Assembly (NCBI RefSeq): GCF_009646115.1
Contig: NZ_CP045720.1
Span: forward strand, 806,001-870,000
Source of the DNA: Pantoea eucalypti
GTDB taxonomy: Bacteria > Pseudomonadota > Gammaproteobacteria > Enterobacterales > Enterobacteriaceae
Direction of reading: 5' to 3'
DNA length: 64,000 nt
Of this stretch, positions 10,912 through 20,628 are shown in pieces. The stretch's first letter is position 1. The number at the start of each line of letters is the position of its first letter. Position numbers and translations under genes: made by a program. The notes under the pieces were generated by a model. It did no database searches. It had not been told where the DNA came from and saw only the letters and a program-made list of their open reading frames with translations.

Positions 10912-11898
10912 TCACTCTTCAGCCAGCGAGTAGGGCAGCGGCTGAATGGTCAGATGCCCGCCTTCGTCACCTTCAACCCGCAGCACGCTGTCCGGCTCCA
11001 GATCGTTATTCAGCACCACCTGAATCCAGCTGATTCCATCATCTAACTGCACCGCAGCCAGCACGCTTCCGGTACGACGCCAGCGCTCACCCATCTGTAA
11101 CTCCAGCGGAGCATTGGCTTCGGGCAGATGACTTGCCTGACCCGCCAGCCAGTAGAGCGCGCGTTTATTGGCACCGCGATATTTCGCTCTGGCGACCATC
11201 TCCTGACCGGCATAGCAGCCCTTTTTGAAGCTGATAGCATCCAGTGCCTGCAGGTTGGTGGCCTGAGGAATAAACTGCACACTGGTGGCCGGATCGATTA
11301 CCGGAATGCCCGCTTCAATGTCCAGCGCCAGCCACTGCTGACTGTCATTAAACTGAGCATCGTCATTAAGCTTCTGTTTCAGCGCTTCTGCCTGTGACAG
11401 CGAGGTAACAATCAGAAAACGTTCGGCGGGTTGGGCAAACCACAGCAGCGTGGTTTCTCCCTGCTGCACCACTGGTTTTTCGCTGTCGGGCAGGTTATCA
11501 AACAGATTTGCCAGCGCGGCGCGGGCCTGAAAACCGGCCAGGCCCAGCAACACGCACTCATCGTCAGCTGCCATCGTCACTTTCGAAAACACCGCGTATT
11601 TTTTTAACTCAGTCAGCTGGGTGTCGCGCAGTTCACGACGGATCACATAGGCATAGCCTTCGCCGCGATGGAACAGGCGCATATTACTCCACATTTTGCC
11701 TTTGGCATCGCAGTGTGCGGCGGGCGAATGGTGGTCTGCATCCAGCGCCGCGACATCTAGCGTTAGCTGACCCTGCAGGTAAGCGGTACTGTCAGCACCG
11801 GTAATGGAAACCAGCGCCCAGCTATCCAGTGACATCAGGGTTAATGGCAGGCGAGACGACGCGGCAGGCTGGCGCGGCGGTAAAGTAAAAGTGGGCAT
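10912..11898 (-). CDS. ygfZ: Folate-dependent Fe-S cluster maintenance protein YgfZ
   Basis: 328 residues (E. coli about 326), a GcvT-like fold protein that helps assemble or repair certain Fe-S enzymes such as MiaB. The signature KGCYxGQE is present as [18 protein letters not shown] with the essential cysteine at residue 228. ATG 11898 is chosen because [11 protein letters not shown] aligns with the family N-terminus and AGGA lies just upstream. The frame stays open to 12075 without homology. Divergent from sdhE-cptA. Confidence 0.95.
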   Translation of the reverse strand: MPTFTLPPRQPAASSRLPLTLMSLDSWALVSITGADSTAYLQGQLTLDVAALDADHHSPAAHCDAKGKMWSNMRLFHRGEGYAYVIRRELRDTQLTELKKYAVFSKVTMAADDECVLLGLAGFQARAALANLFDNLPDSEKPVVQQGETTLLWFAQPAERFLIVTSLSQAEALKQKLNDDAQFNDSQQWLALDIEAGIPVIDPATSVQFIPQATNLQALDAISFKKGCYAGQEMVARAKYRGANKRALYWLAGQASHLPEANAPLELQMGERWRRTGSVLAAVQLDDGISWIQVVLNNDLEPDSVLRVEGDEGGHLTIQPLPYSLAEE

Positions 11899-12124
11899 GG
11901 AGATATCCTGTATTAGAAGGTTCATCCGGAACATTGTCTTCAATGTTAAAAGAGCCGACTGGCAATGCAACCTGTTTACGGAAAACGGCGCACAAAAGGC
12001 GTGATAACCCTGAAAAGCTACAATCTGAAATGTGGCAGGTTGCACAGCCTGCGACGCTGCGCCTGCGAGCTGCATTAAACCAGGTTACACTAGCGGCCAC
12101 GTTGTGAATTGTGGAAATTGATGC

Positions 12125-12391
12125 ATGGATATTAATGATAAATCACGTATTCAGTGGGCTTGCCGTCGCGGCATGCTGGAACTGGATGTGGCTATTATGC
12201 CGTTCTTCAAATTTGAGTATGACACGCTTAATGACACTGATAAGCAGGTCTTTGTTAACCTGCTGAAGAGTGACGATCCCGACCTGTTTAACTGGCTGAT
12301 GAATCACGGTGAGCCAAAAGATCCAGAGCTTAAGCGGATGGTGAATTTGATCCAGCAGCGTAACCATGATCGCGGCCCCGTGGCAATGTAA
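12125..12391 (+). CDS. sdhE: Succinate dehydrogenase flavinylation factor SdhE
   Basis: 88-residue cytosolic assembly factor that promotes covalent FAD attachment to SdhA and FrdA. It carries the invariant RGxxE motif (R15-G-M-L-E19) in CRRGMLELD. It overlaps cptA by 26 nt, the same arrangement as E. coli sdhE-ygfX, and is divergent from ygfZ. Confidence 0.96.
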   Translation: MDINDKSRIQWACRRGMLELDVAIMPFFKFEYDTLNDTDKQVFVNLLKSDDPDLFNWLMNHGEPKDPELKRMVNLIQQRNHDRGPVAM

Positions 12392-12776
12392 GCTGCAGCC
12401 CTCCCGCCTGGCGTGCGGATGTCTGTGCGCCTGGCTGGTGGCAGCCGTGACTGGCGTCGTGTTGATGCCGCTGCCGGTGGGCGGCTGGCTGATTAAAGTG
12501 CCGGTTATTCTGTTGTTGCTGGCTGAAGGCTGGTGCAGCTTCCGACGATTGCGTCAGCGGCGCGGTGAGTTACAGCGGGAAGGCGGTCATTGCTGGATCT
12601 GGCAGGGAAAACGCTGGCGACCGACCCAGCCGCTGCGCTGGTTACCGATTGGCGTCTTGCTGGTGGCCAGGAGTGAAAAGGGCGCTACGCTACGATGGTG
12701 GCTGATGCGGGACAATATGCAGCCCGGCGAATGGCGAGCATTACGCGCCTGCTGTTTCAGCAAAGCGCGACATTAA
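12366..12776 (+). CDS. cptA: YgfX/CptA family membrane protein
   Basis: 136 residues with two adjacent hydrophobic segments near residues 15-55, then a basic, tryptophan-rich cytosolic tail ([17 protein letters not shown]). E. coli CptA/YgfX was reported as the toxin partner of CptB/SdhE acting on FtsZ and MreB, but others link the pair to flavinylation only. Sequence conservation is low; identity rests on topology, length and the 26-nt overlap with sdhE. Confidence 0.85.
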   Translation: MIAAPWQCKLQPSRLACGCLCAWLVAAVTGVVLMPLPVGGWLIKVPVILLLLAEGWCSFRRLRQRRGELQREGGHCWIWQGKRWRPTQPLRWLPIGVLLVARSEKGATLRWWLMRDNMQPGEWRALRACCFSKARH

Positions 12777-12854
12777 TGGCAACAGGGCAGACTATTATCT
12801 GCCGGCATCTGCAGGCGCTCGTGTCTAGAGCGGCAATCCAGAGCACGGAATCGT

Positions 12855-13373
12855 TCAGAGCAGTGCAGCGGTTTCGGTTAATACCTGCTCGCACCACTGC
12901 TCAACGCGCTCATCGGTGACCTCGAACTGATTCACATCATCCAGCGCCAGACCCACAAATTGCGAGCCATCGGCACTCAGCGATTTAGGACTGGTGAACT
13001 CATAGCCCTCAAGCGGCCAGTAGCCGACAAACCGCACGCCCATGGGCTGCAGCAAATCGTGGAGCATGCCGAGCGCATCTAAAAACCACTCGCCATAGCC
13101 AATCTGATCGCCCATGCCATACAGCGCAACAATCTTGTTTTGCAGATTCAGCGCGGGCAGTTGCGTCCAGATCGCCTCCCAGTCCTCCTGCAACTCACCG
13201 AAATCCCAGGTCGGGATGCCCATGATCAGCAAATCGTACTGTTCCATCAGGCGTGGGTCGTCATCTTTCACGTTATGAAGCGTCACTAACTCTTCGCCAA
13301 TAAAATCGCGAATTTTCTCCGCTACAATTTCGGTGTAACAGGTACTTGAACCGTAAAAAAGACCGATTTTCAT
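12855..13373 (-). CDS. fldB: Flavodoxin 2
   Basis: 172-residue long-chain flavodoxin carrying FMN; a low-potential electron carrier, SoxRS-inducible in E. coli. The phosphate-binding loop YGSSTCYTE (residues 7-15) and the isoalloxazine-binding segments GIPTWDFGE and [18 protein letters not shown] are clear. Start ATG 13373 gives [10 protein letters not shown]; the frame is open upstream to 13601 without homology and overlaps xerD. Divergent from xerD. Confidence 0.95.
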   Translation of the reverse strand: MKIGLFYGSSTCYTEIVAEKIRDFIGEELVTLHNVKDDDPRLMEQYDLLIMGIPTWDFGELQEDWEAIWTQLPALNLQNKIVALYGMGDQIGYGEWFLDALGMLHDLLQPMGVRFVGYWPLEGYEFTSPKSLSADGSQFVGLALDDVNQFEVTDERVEQWCEQVLTETAALL

Positions 13374-13475
13374 GCAGATAACACTCTGTAAATACTGGCT
13401 TTGGCGCAATTGTACCAGAAGCGCTGCTGAATCAGGCATAATGAGCATGATTTTACACCAGACGGCGGAGACAAC

Positions 13476-14369
13476 GTGCAGGACAGCGATCTGACAGAAC
13501 AGTTTCTTGATGCGCTCTGGATTGAACGCAATCTGGCGCAGAATACTCTCTCCTCTTATCGTCAGGATCTTCAGACGCTGACCGGCTGGCTGGCGCATCA
13601 TCAGCTAACGCTGCTCAGCGTGACGCCACTGGATCTGCAGCAGTTCCTGGCCGAAAGGCTGGAGGGCGGTTACAAAGCGACAAGCTCAGCGCGGTTGCTC
13701 AGCGCCATGCGTCGCCTGTTCCAGTATCTTTATCGCGAAAAGCTGCGACCGGACGATCCGAGCGCACTGCTGTCCGCGCCAAAACTGCCGCAGCGTTTGC
13801 CGAAAGATCTCAGTGAAGCGCAGGTCGAACGACTGTTGCAGGCGCCGAATATCGATATTCCGCTGGAGCTGCGCGACAAAGCAATGCTGGAGCTGCTCTA
13901 CGCGACCGGCCTGCGTGTCTCCGAACTGATTGGCCTGACGCTCAGCGACATCAGCCTGCGGCAGGGCGTTGTCCGGGTTATCGGTAAAGGCGATAAAGAG
14001 CGGCTGGTGCCTTTAGGTGAAGAAGCGGTTTACTGGCTGGAGCAATATATGGAACATGGTCGTCCGTGGCTGCTCAATGGGCAGACGCTGGACGTGATGT
14101 TTCCCAGCAATCGGGCGCAGCAGATGACGCGCCAGACCTTCTGGCATCGCATCAAGCATTACGCCACGCTGGCGGGGATCGACAGCGAAAAGTTATCGCC
14201 GCATGTAATGCGTCATGCCTTTGCGACCCATCTGCTGAACCACGGTGCGGATCTACGTGTCGTACAGATGCTGCTGGGACATAGCGATCTCTCCACCACC
14301 CAAATTTATACGCACGTCGCCACTGAGCGCCTGCGTCAGTTGCATCAACAACACCATCCGCGAGCCTGA
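13476..14369 (+). CDS. xerD: Tyrosine recombinase XerD
   Basis: 297 residues. With XerC it resolves chromosome dimers at dif, activated by FtsK. All six catalytic residues are present: R147, K171, H243, R246, H269 and nucleophile Y278 (STTQIYTHV). N-terminal SAM-like core-binding domain, C-terminal catalytic domain. GTG start at 13476 with GGAG 7 nt upstream. First gene of the run xerD-dsbC-recJ, spaced 21 and 3 nt. Confidence 0.97.
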   Translation: MQDSDLTEQFLDALWIERNLAQNTLSSYRQDLQTLTGWLAHHQLTLLSVTPLDLQQFLAERLEGGYKATSSARLLSAMRRLFQYLYREKLRPDDPSALLSAPKLPQRLPKDLSEAQVERLLQAPNIDIPLELRDKAMLELLYATGLRVSELIGLTLSDISLRQGVVRVIGKGDKERLVPLGEEAVYWLEQYMEHGRPWLLNGQTLDVMFPSNRAQQMTRQTFWHRIKHYATLAGIDSEKLSPHVMRHAFATHLLNHGADLRVVQMLLGHSDLSTTQIYTHVATERLRQLHQQHHPRA

Positions 14370-14390
14370 TTCGCGGCCATAAGGATAAAA

Positions 14391-15104
14391 ATGAACAAGC
14401 ATTTTGCCATGCTGGCCCTGTTAGCCAGCGCCTTTTCCGGTCTCGCACAGGCCGATGACAGCGCCATTCAGCAATCCCTTAAAAAGCTCGGTCTGAACCA
14501 GACGGAGATCAGTCCATCCCCGCTGCCTGGCTTTAAAACCGTGCTGTCGGAAAGCGGCGTGCTCTATGTTACCGATGACGGCAAACATATGATCCAGGGC
14601 CCGCTCTATGACGTCAGCGGCAAACAGCCGGTCAACGTCACCAACCAGCTGCTGGACAAAAAAGTCGAGGCGCTGGTGCCGGAGATGATCGTCTACAAAG
14701 CCCCGAAAGAGCAGCATGTGATCACCGTCTTCACCGACATCACCTGTGGTTACTGCCACAAGCTGCACGAGCAGATGGCGGACTACAATGCGCTGGGCAT
14801 TACCGTGCGCTACCTGGCGTTTCCGCGAGAGGGACTGAATGGTCAGATCGAACCGGCAATGAAGGCGATCTGGTGCAGCGCTGACCGCAATAAAGCGTTT
14901 GATGAGGCGATGAAAGGCAATGCGCCGAAGATGGCCGCACCAGACAGCTGCAAAATCGATATTTCTCAGCATTACAAACTGGGCGTGCTGTTTGGCATTC
15001 AGGGCACCCCTGCGATGCTGACTGACACCGGCATGATGATCCCGGGTTATCAGTCGCCGCAGGAGCTGAAGCAGGTGCTGGACAATCAGAAGCGTGGTGG
15101 TTAA
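14391..15104 (+). CDS. dsbC: Thiol:disulfide interchange protein DsbC (periplasmic isomerase)
   Basis: 237 residues: a signal peptide (about 21 residues, ending ALAQA-like LAQADD), an N-terminal dimerisation domain and a thioredoxin-like domain. Active site C119-GYC122 in FTDITCGYCHKLHEQ, cis-proline in QGTPAML, and a second structural cysteine pair further downstream. It reshuffles wrong disulfides in the periplasm and is kept reduced by DsbD. Sits between xerD and recJ as in E. coli. Confidence 0.97.
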   Translation: MNKHFAMLALLASAFSGLAQADDSAIQQSLKKLGLNQTEISPSPLPGFKTVLSESGVLYVTDDGKHMIQGPLYDVSGKQPVNVTNQLLDKKVEALVPEMIVYKAPKEQHVITVFTDITCGYCHKLHEQMADYNALGITVRYLAFPREGLNGQIEPAMKAIWCSADRNKAFDEAMKGNAPKMAAPDSCKIDISQHYKLGVLFGIQGTPAMLTDTGMMIPGYQSPQELKQVLDNQKRGG

Positions 15105-15107
15105 TCG

Positions 15108-16844
15108 GTGGTAAAACAGGAAGTGGAACTGCGTCGCCGTGAGGTGACGGTTGACGATGCGCTACCGGCCACGCTGCCGCCGTTGCTGAAGCGGCTCTAT
15201 CTGCAACGCGGCGTGCGTGACGCCGCAGAGCTGGAGCGCGGTGCGAAAAACCTGCTGCCTTACCAGTCTTTAAGCGGAATTGAGAGTGCAGTGGAACTGC
15301 TGCATCAGGCGCTGCTGGATGGGCGTCGCATTATGGTGGTGGGCGACTTTGATGCCGATGGCGCGACCAGTACCGCGCTGACTGTCATGGCGCTGCGCAG
15401 CATGGGCGGCGGCAACGTGCAGTATCTGGTCCCTAACCGCTTTGAAGATGGTTATGGCCTTAGCCCGGAAGTGGTTGAGCAGGCGCGTGCGCGCGGCGCG
15501 GCGATGATCCTGACCGTCGATAACGGCATCTCCTCCCACGCTGGCGTTGATTTTGCTCATCAGCACGGGATTCCGGTGCTGATTACCGACCACCATCTGC
15601 CCGGCGAGACCTTACCCGCCGCTGAGGCGATCGTGAATCCCAATCTGCCGGACTGCAACTTTCCCTCGCGCGCGCTGGCGGGCGTGGGCGTCGCGTTCTA
15701 TCTGATGCTGGCGCTGCGTGCCCATCTGCGCACTAAGGGATGGTTTGGCACCACCCGCACGGAACCGAATCTGGCGGAGATGCTGGATCTGGTCGCGCTT
15801 GGCACGGTAGCCGATGTGGTGCCGCTCGACGTCAATAACCGCATTCTGGTGTGGCAGGGGCTCAGCCGCATCCGTGCCGGAAAATGCCGGCCAGGCATCC
15901 GCGCGCTGCTGGAGATTGCTAATCGCGATGCCCGTCAGCTGGCGGCCAGCGATCTCGGCTTTGCGCTGGGACCACGACTCAACGCTGCAGGCCGGCTCGA
16001 CGATATGTCGGTGGGCGTTGCGCTGTTAATGACCGACGATCTCAGCCAGGCACGCATGCTGGCCAGCGAGCTGGACGCGCTGAATCAGACGCGTAAAGAG
16101 ATCGAGCAGGGCATGCAGAGCGAAGCGCTGGCGCTGTGTCAGGCGCTGGAGCGCGAGCAGCGCGATCTGCCGCTGGGGCTGGCCTTCTATCATCCCGAAT
16201 GGCATCAGGGCGTGGTGGGGATTCTGGCGTCACGTCTTAAAGAGCGCTTCCATCGTCCCGTGATTGCCTTTGCGCCAGCAGGCGACGGCACGCTGAAGGG
16301 GTCGGGCCGCTCGATTGCCGGACTGCATCTGCGCGATGCGCTGGAGCGTCTGGATACCCTGAATCCTGGTATGATGCTAAAGTTTGGCGGTCACGCCATG
16401 GCAGCCGGCTTATCGCTGGAGACCGCACGCTACGAGGAGTTTCGTCAGCGCTTTGCTGACCTGGTCGGTGAGTGGCTGGATGGCGAATCGCTGCAGGGCA
16501 TCATCTGGTCAGATGGCGCCCTGCAGCCGCAGGAGTTTTCCCTGCAGACCGCCGAGATGTTGCGCGAAGCCGGGCCCTGGGGCCAGGCGTTCCCGGAACC
16601 CGCTTTTGACGGCAAATTTAAGCTGCTGCAACAGCGGCTGGTGGGCGAGCGACATCTTAAAGTCATGGTCGAGCCGCTGGACGGCGGTCCGCTGATCGAC
16701 GGTATCGCCTTTAATGTCGATACCACGCTGTGGCCCGACAGCAGCATTCGTCAGGTTGAGCTGGCCTATAAGCTGGATATCAATGAGTATCGCGGTAACC
16801 GCTCGGTGCAGCTGATCATCGACCATATCTGGCCGCTGAACTGA
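15108..16844 (+). CDS. recJ: Single-stranded-DNA-specific 5'-3' exonuclease RecJ
   Basis: 578 residues (E. coli 577). DHH-superfamily nuclease used in mismatch repair, RecF-pathway recombination and base excision repair. Motif I VVGDFDADGATST (D80, D82, D84), motif with D138 in TVDNGISSH, motif III DHH at 161-163 in ITDHHLPG, and the DHHA1 GGHAMAAG stretch. GTG start at 15108, 3 nt after dsbC, with the family N-terminus following at once. Confidence 0.96.
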   Translation: MVKQEVELRRREVTVDDALPATLPPLLKRLYLQRGVRDAAELERGAKNLLPYQSLSGIESAVELLHQALLDGRRIMVVGDFDADGATSTALTVMALRSMGGGNVQYLVPNRFEDGYGLSPEVVEQARARGAAMILTVDNGISSHAGVDFAHQHGIPVLITDHHLPGETLPAAEAIVNPNLPDCNFPSRALAGVGVAFYLMLALRAHLRTKGWFGTTRTEPNLAEMLDLVALGTVADVVPLDVNNRILVWQGLSRIRAGKCRPGIRALLEIANRDARQLAASDLGFALGPRLNAAGRLDDMSVGVALLMTDDLSQARMLASELDALNQTRKEIEQGMQSEALALCQALEREQRDLPLGLAFYHPEWHQGVVGILASRLKERFHRPVIAFAPAGDGTLKGSGRSIAGLHLRDALERLDTLNPGMMLKFGGHAMAAGLSLETARYEEFRQRFADLVGEWLDGESLQGIIWSDGALQPQEFSLQTAEMLREAGPWGQAFPEPAFDGKFKLLQQRLVGERHLKVMVEPLDGGPLIDGIAFNVDTTLWPDSSIRQVELAYKLDINEYRGNRSVQLIIDHIWPLN

Positions 16845-17075
16845 GTTAAACAGGGTGCGCGCGTCTCCGGTTACGGCAGATGCGCGACCGCCCGATTGTT
16901 TTCTGCGTTATTCTGCTGCGCGTGAGGATGTCACCGCGATCCGATAAGCAAATGCGACACGTCACGCAACCCCGGCATCAGCCCGCTGTCTCAGCGCTAC
17001 AATCTGCCGCCAGTTTCGGGTAAACTTGTGCGTTAATTTTCCTGTCCCATCGAACATAAGAAAGACGCCAAAGCC
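16845..17075 (+). promoter_or_regulatory. recJ-prfB intergenic region
   Basis: 231 bp without a gene. It contains -10-like boxes (TACAAT near 17000 and TAAACT near 17022) but no convincing -35 partner, so the prfB-lysS promoter is only placed approximately. No terminator-quality hairpin with a T-run was found after recJ. Confidence 0.3.
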
Positions 17076-18174
17076 ATGTTTGAAATTAACCCGGTCAAAA
17101 ACCGTATTCAGGACCTCAGTGAGCGCAGCGACGTTCTTCGGGGGTATCTTTGACTACGATGCCAAGAAAGAACGCCTCGAAGAAGTAAACGCCGAGCTGG
17201 AACAGCCCGATGTCTGGAACGAACCTGAGCGCGCTCAGGCGCTGGGCAAAGAGCGCTCCTCGCTGGAAGCGATCGTGCAGACGCTGGATCAGATGTCGCA
17301 GGGCCTGGAAGATGTGCAGGGTCTGCTTGAACTGGCTGTAGAAGCGGAAGACGAAGAGACTTTCGACGAAGCGGTTGCCGAGCTGGATGTCCTTGAGGGC
17401 AAGCTGGGCGAACTGGAATTCCGCCGCATGTTCTCTGGCGAGTATGACAGCGCCGACTGCTATATCGATCTGCAGGCGGGTTCCGGCGGCACCGAAGCGC
17501 AGGACTGGGCCAGCATGCTGATGCGTATGTATCTGCGTTGGGCCGAAGCGAAAGGCTTCAAAACTGAAATTATCGAAGAGTCTGAAGGTGAAGTTGCAGG
17601 CATCAAGTCTGTCACTATTCGCGTGTCAGGCGACTACGCTTTTGGCTGGTTACGCACCGAAACCGGCGTGCATCGCCTGGTGCGTAAGAGCCCGTTTGAC
17701 TCCGGCGGTCGTCGTCACACCTCATTCAGCTCTGCCTTTATCTACCCGGAAGTGGATGACGATATTGATATCGACATCAACCCAGCCGATCTGCGCATTG
17801 ACGTTTATCGTGCGTCCGGTGCGGGCGGCCAGCACGTTAACCGGACGGAATCTGCGGTCCGTATTACCCATATTCCAACCGGTACTGTCACCCAGTGTCA
17901 GAATGACCGTTCTCAGCATAAGAACAAAGATCAGGCGATGAAGCAGATGAAAGCGAAGCTGTATGAGCTTGAGATGCAGAAGAAAAATGCTGAGAAACAG
18001 GCGCTGGAGGACAACAAGTCCGACATTGGCTGGGGAAGTCAGATCCGTTCTTACGTTCTCGATGATGCACGCATCAAAGATCTGCGCACCGGCGTAGAGA
18101 CGCGTAACACCCAGGCGGTGCTGGACGGCGATCTGGATCGATTCATTGAAGCAAGTTTAAAAGCAGGGTTATAG
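17076..18174 (+). CDS. prfB: Peptide chain release factor 2 with programmed +1 frameshift
   Basis: Two frames make one 365-residue RF2. ATG 17076 reads 25 codons to CTT (17148-17150) and an in-frame TGA (17151-17153). A +1 slip then continues at GAC 17152 to the stop at 18172-18174. The slip site CTTTGAC is preceded by an internal Shine-Dalgarno-like GGGGG (17140-17144), the autoregulatory device of RF2. Recognition tripeptide SPF lies in RKSPFDSGG and catalytic GGQ in [10 protein letters not shown]. The residue before SGAGGQ is alanine, not the threonine of E. coli K-12. lysS starts 2 nt downstream. Confidence 0.97.
17131..17154 (+). promoter_or_regulatory. RF2 recoding (frameshift) signal
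   Basis: Order is GGGGG (17140-17144), TAT, CTT (17148-17150), TGA (17151-17153), C (17154). Low RF2 lets the ribosome slip +1 on CUU before UGA-C. From memory the E. coli element reads AGGGGG; here the base before the G-run is C, so pairing to the 16S tail relies on the G-run alone. Confidence 0.93.
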
Positions 18175-18176
18175 AC

Positions 18177-19697
18177 ATGTCTGAACAACAACCGCAGAGC
18201 GCTGATGCCGCCGTTGAGTTAAATAACGAACTGAAAACGCGCCGCGAAAAGCTGAGTGCGCTGCGTGCCAACGGTCTGGCGTTTCCCAACGACTTCCGTC
18301 GTGACAGCCTTTCAAACCAGCTGCTGGAAAGCTATGGCGAGAAGAGCAATGAAGAGCTGGAAGCGCTGGATATCGAAGTCAGCGTCGCCGGACGCATGAT
18401 GACCCGCCGTATCATGGGTAAAGCCTCTTTCGTTACTCTGCAGGATGTGGGCGGCCGGATTCAGCTTTACGTCTCTCGTGACGATCTGGCTGAAGGCATC
18501 TACAACGAGCAGTTCAAGAAATGGGACCTCGGCGATATCCTGGGTGCGCGTGGCAAACTGTTCAGAACCAAGACCGGCGAACTGTCGATTCACTGTTCAG
18601 AACTGCGCCTGCTGACCAAAGCCCTGCGCCCGCTGCCGGACAAATTCCACGGCCTGGCCGATCAGGAAACCCGTTACCGTCAGCGTTACCTTGATCTGAT
18701 CGCCAACGAAGAGTCACGCAACACCTTCAAAATTCGTTCGCAGATCATGGCCGGCATTCGCCAGTTCATGGTAGGCCGCGACTTTATGGAAGTGGAAACC
18801 CCGATGATGCAGGTGATCCCGGGCGGCGCGTCCGCGCGTCCGTTCATCACCCATCACAATGCGCTGGATATCGACATGTATCTGCGCATTGCACCAGAGC
18901 TTTACCTGAAGCGTCTGGTGGTGGGTGGCTTCGACCGCGTGTTCGAGATCAACCGTAACTTCCGTAACGAAGGTATTTCGCCACGTCATAACCCAGAGTT
19001 CACCATGATGGAACTCTATATGGCCTATGCGGATTACAAAGATCTGATCGAACTGACCGAAAGCCTGTTCCGTACTCTGGCGCAGGATGTGTTAGGCAGC
19101 ACGGTCGTGCCTTACGGCGAGCAGGAGTTTGATTTCGGCAAGCCGTTTGAAAAACTGACCATGCGTGAAGCGATCAAGAAATACCGTCCGGAAACGGATC
19201 TGGCCGATCTGGAAGACTTTGATAAAGCGGTGGCGATTGCACAATCCCTGCATATCAAAGTGGAGAAGAGCTGGGGTCTGGGCCGCGTCGTGACCGAGAT
19301 CTTCGAAGAGACGGCTGAAGCGCATCTGATTCAGCCAACCTTCATCACTGAATATCCGGCTGAAGTCTCGCCACTCGCCCGTCGTAACGACGAGAACCCG
19401 GAAATCACCGATCGCTTTGAGTTCTTCATTGGCGGTCGTGAAATCGGTAACGGCTTCTCCGAGCTTAATGATGCGGAAGATCAGGCTGAGCGTTTCCTGC
19501 AGCAGGTGAATGCCAAAGATGCCGGTGACGACGAAGCGATGTTCTACGACGAAGACTATGTTACCGCGCTGGAACATGGCCTGCCGCCAACCGCCGGTCT
19601 GGGTATCGGGATTGACCGTATGGTGATGCTGTTTACTAACAGCCACACGATCCGCGATGTGATTCTGTTCCCGGCACTGCGTCCAGGTAGCAAGTAA
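18177..19697 (+). CDS. lysS: Lysyl-tRNA synthetase, class II
   Basis: 506 residues (E. coli 505). N-terminal OB-fold anticodon-binding domain (about residues 60-150), then the class II catalytic core. Motif 2 is [26 protein letters not shown], and motif 3 is [12 protein letters not shown] near the C-terminus. It charges tRNA-Lys and makes Ap4A. It follows prfB by 2 nt, so translation coupling is likely. A strong terminator follows. Confidence 0.97.
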   Translation: MSEQQPQSADAAVELNNELKTRREKLSALRANGLAFPNDFRRDSLSNQLLESYGEKSNEELEALDIEVSVAGRMMTRRIMGKASFVTLQDVGGRIQLYVSRDDLAEGIYNEQFKKWDLGDILGARGKLFRTKTGELSIHCSELRLLTKALRPLPDKFHGLADQETRYRQRYLDLIANEESRNTFKIRSQIMAGIRQFMVGRDFMEVETPMMQVIPGGASARPFITHHNALDIDMYLRIAPELYLKRLVVGGFDRVFEINRNFRNEGISPRHNPEFTMMELYMAYADYKDLIELTESLFRTLAQDVLGSTVVPYGEQEFDFGKPFEKLTMREAIKKYRPETDLADLEDFDKAVAIAQSLHIKVEKSWGLGRVVTEIFEETAEAHLIQPTFITEYPAEVSPLARRNDENPEITDRFEFFIGGREIGNGFSELNDAEDQAERFLQQVNAKDAGDDEAMFYDEDYVTALEHGLPPTAGLGIGIDRMVMLFTNSHTIRDVILFPALRPGSK

Positions 19698-19713
19698 GTC
19701 TGACTGTTCTCAG

Positions 19714-19740
19714 AAAAGGCCGGGTATACCGGCCTTTTTT
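19714..19740 (+). terminator. Terminator after lysS
   Basis: Stem AAAGGCCGG (19715-19723) / CCGGCCTTT (19729-19737), loop GTATA, followed by T to 19740. Its stem core is almost the same as the terminator at 19952-19979. Confidence 0.93.
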
Positions 19741-19818
19741 ATGTCTGCTGAAAGAGTATGGCCCGGTTCGCTATGAGATCGAGCCTGCTCAGGGAATACG
19801 GTCAGAAAAGGAAAGCGT

Positions 19819-19863
19819 CCCGCGCCAGGGATGGCGCGGGCCGAGCGGTCATGGATGACGGCT
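19819..19863 (+). other. Two tandem hairpins with CsrA/RsmA-type GGA loops
   Basis: Hairpin 1: perfect 8-bp stem CCCGCGCC (19819-19826) / GGCGCGGG (19833-19840), loop AGGGAT. Hairpin 2: stem AGCGGTC (19844-19850) / GACGGCT (19857-19863) with one mismatch, loop ATGGAT. Both loops with flanks match CANGGANG (CAGGGATG 19826-19833; CATGGATG 19850-19857), the CsrA/RsmA recognition pattern. They lie in 200 bp of noncoding DNA between two terminators. They could be part of a small RNA or of a dispersed repeat family; neither can be shown from one window. Confidence 0.5.
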
Positions 19864-19951
19864 TTTGCGTCTTTCCGATCTGACCGTCTTCCCTGCGCGC
19901 TTACTTTATCCGTTGCTGTCAGATGCACTCTGATTCGGCGTTGTCAGCACG

Positions 19952-19979
19952 AAAAAGGCCGGAAGTTCCGGCCTTTTTT
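19952..19979. terminator. Terminator of the trypsin-like lipoprotein gene (bidirectional)
   Basis: Stem AAAAAGGCCGG (19952-19962) / CCGGCCTTTTT (19968-19978), loop AAGTT. A-run on the left and T-run on the right allow function on both strands. On the minus strand it ends the gene at 20002-20628. Confidence 0.88.
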
Positions 19980-20001
19980 ACCACTGTCCATTCAGCAAAC
20001 A

Positions 20002-20628
20002 TCAGGACTTAATCGCCTGATTCAACCAGCTCTGAAAGCGGGAATAGGGCACATAGAGCGCAACGTTTTTATAGAGTGTCTTACCGCTGACATTGTCATT
20101 GATGTTATTGCTGTAGCCAATAATCACACCCGCCAGCGTATCATCAGAGGCGTTATAAACCGCACCGCCTGACATCCCTTTCACCACACCCGCATTCGCC
20201 GCGACTACAACACAGTCCGGCTTATTCCAGCTGTTCGCCAGCGTGGTATTAATCAGGTTCTGTCCGCTGGAGCTGACCGGCATGGCCGAAATAAAACTGT
20301 AGCCATAGAGATTCACCTGGTCGCCAATATGGCTGTTGCGAAAGCTGGGTGGCAGATTCATTTCGCTGTTTTTATGGTAGACCACGGCCAGATCGCATTG
20401 CGGATGCCAGGCTTTAACCCGGTAAAGAGAGAACTTCGCCACGTGCGCAGCGGTCAGGCTGTACTCCGGCGTCAGCGGGATGGTAGTACCCAGCGTGCCT
20501 AACCCCAGCACGGTAGGAATGCCGGTCACGGTCATATCAACGCGTTTTTCCGCTTCTTTACTGTACTCATAATGCCCCACCGAGCAGCCGGTTAAGCCTA
20601 AAACCATTAAGGCTATGAGTCGTTGCAT
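20002..20628 (-). CDS. Trypsin-like serine protease lipoprotein, uncharacterised
   Basis: 208 residues. Lipoprotein signal with lipobox LTGC (cysteine 15), so probably anchored to the periplasmic side of a membrane; residue +2 is Ser, favouring the outer membrane. A chymotrypsin-fold triad can be read: H62 in LTAAHVA, D79 in CDLAVV and S153 in GMSGGAV. The deduced oxyanion stretch and the C-terminal YVPYSRFQSWL fit a small peptidase domain without PDZ. GGGAGAG ribosome site precedes ATG 20628. Single gene between terminators. Substrate unknown; I recognise no named gene. Confidence 0.82.
   Translation of the reverse strand: MQRLIALMVLGLTGCSVGHYEYSKEAEKRVDMTVTGIPTVLGLGTLGTTIPLTPEYSLTAAHVAKFSLYRVKAWHPQCDLAVVYHKNSEMNLPPSFRNSHIGDQVNLYGYSFISAMPVSSSGQNLINTTLANSWNKPDCVVVAANAGVVKGMSGGAVYNASDDTLAGVIIGYSNNINDNVSGKTLYKNVALYVPYSRFQSWLNQAIKS

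Noticed and set aside
17076..17153. prfB as a pseudogene broken by an in-frame TGA
   Set aside because: The TGA is the programmed +1 frameshift site CTTTGAC, universal in this family; the joined protein has normal length.
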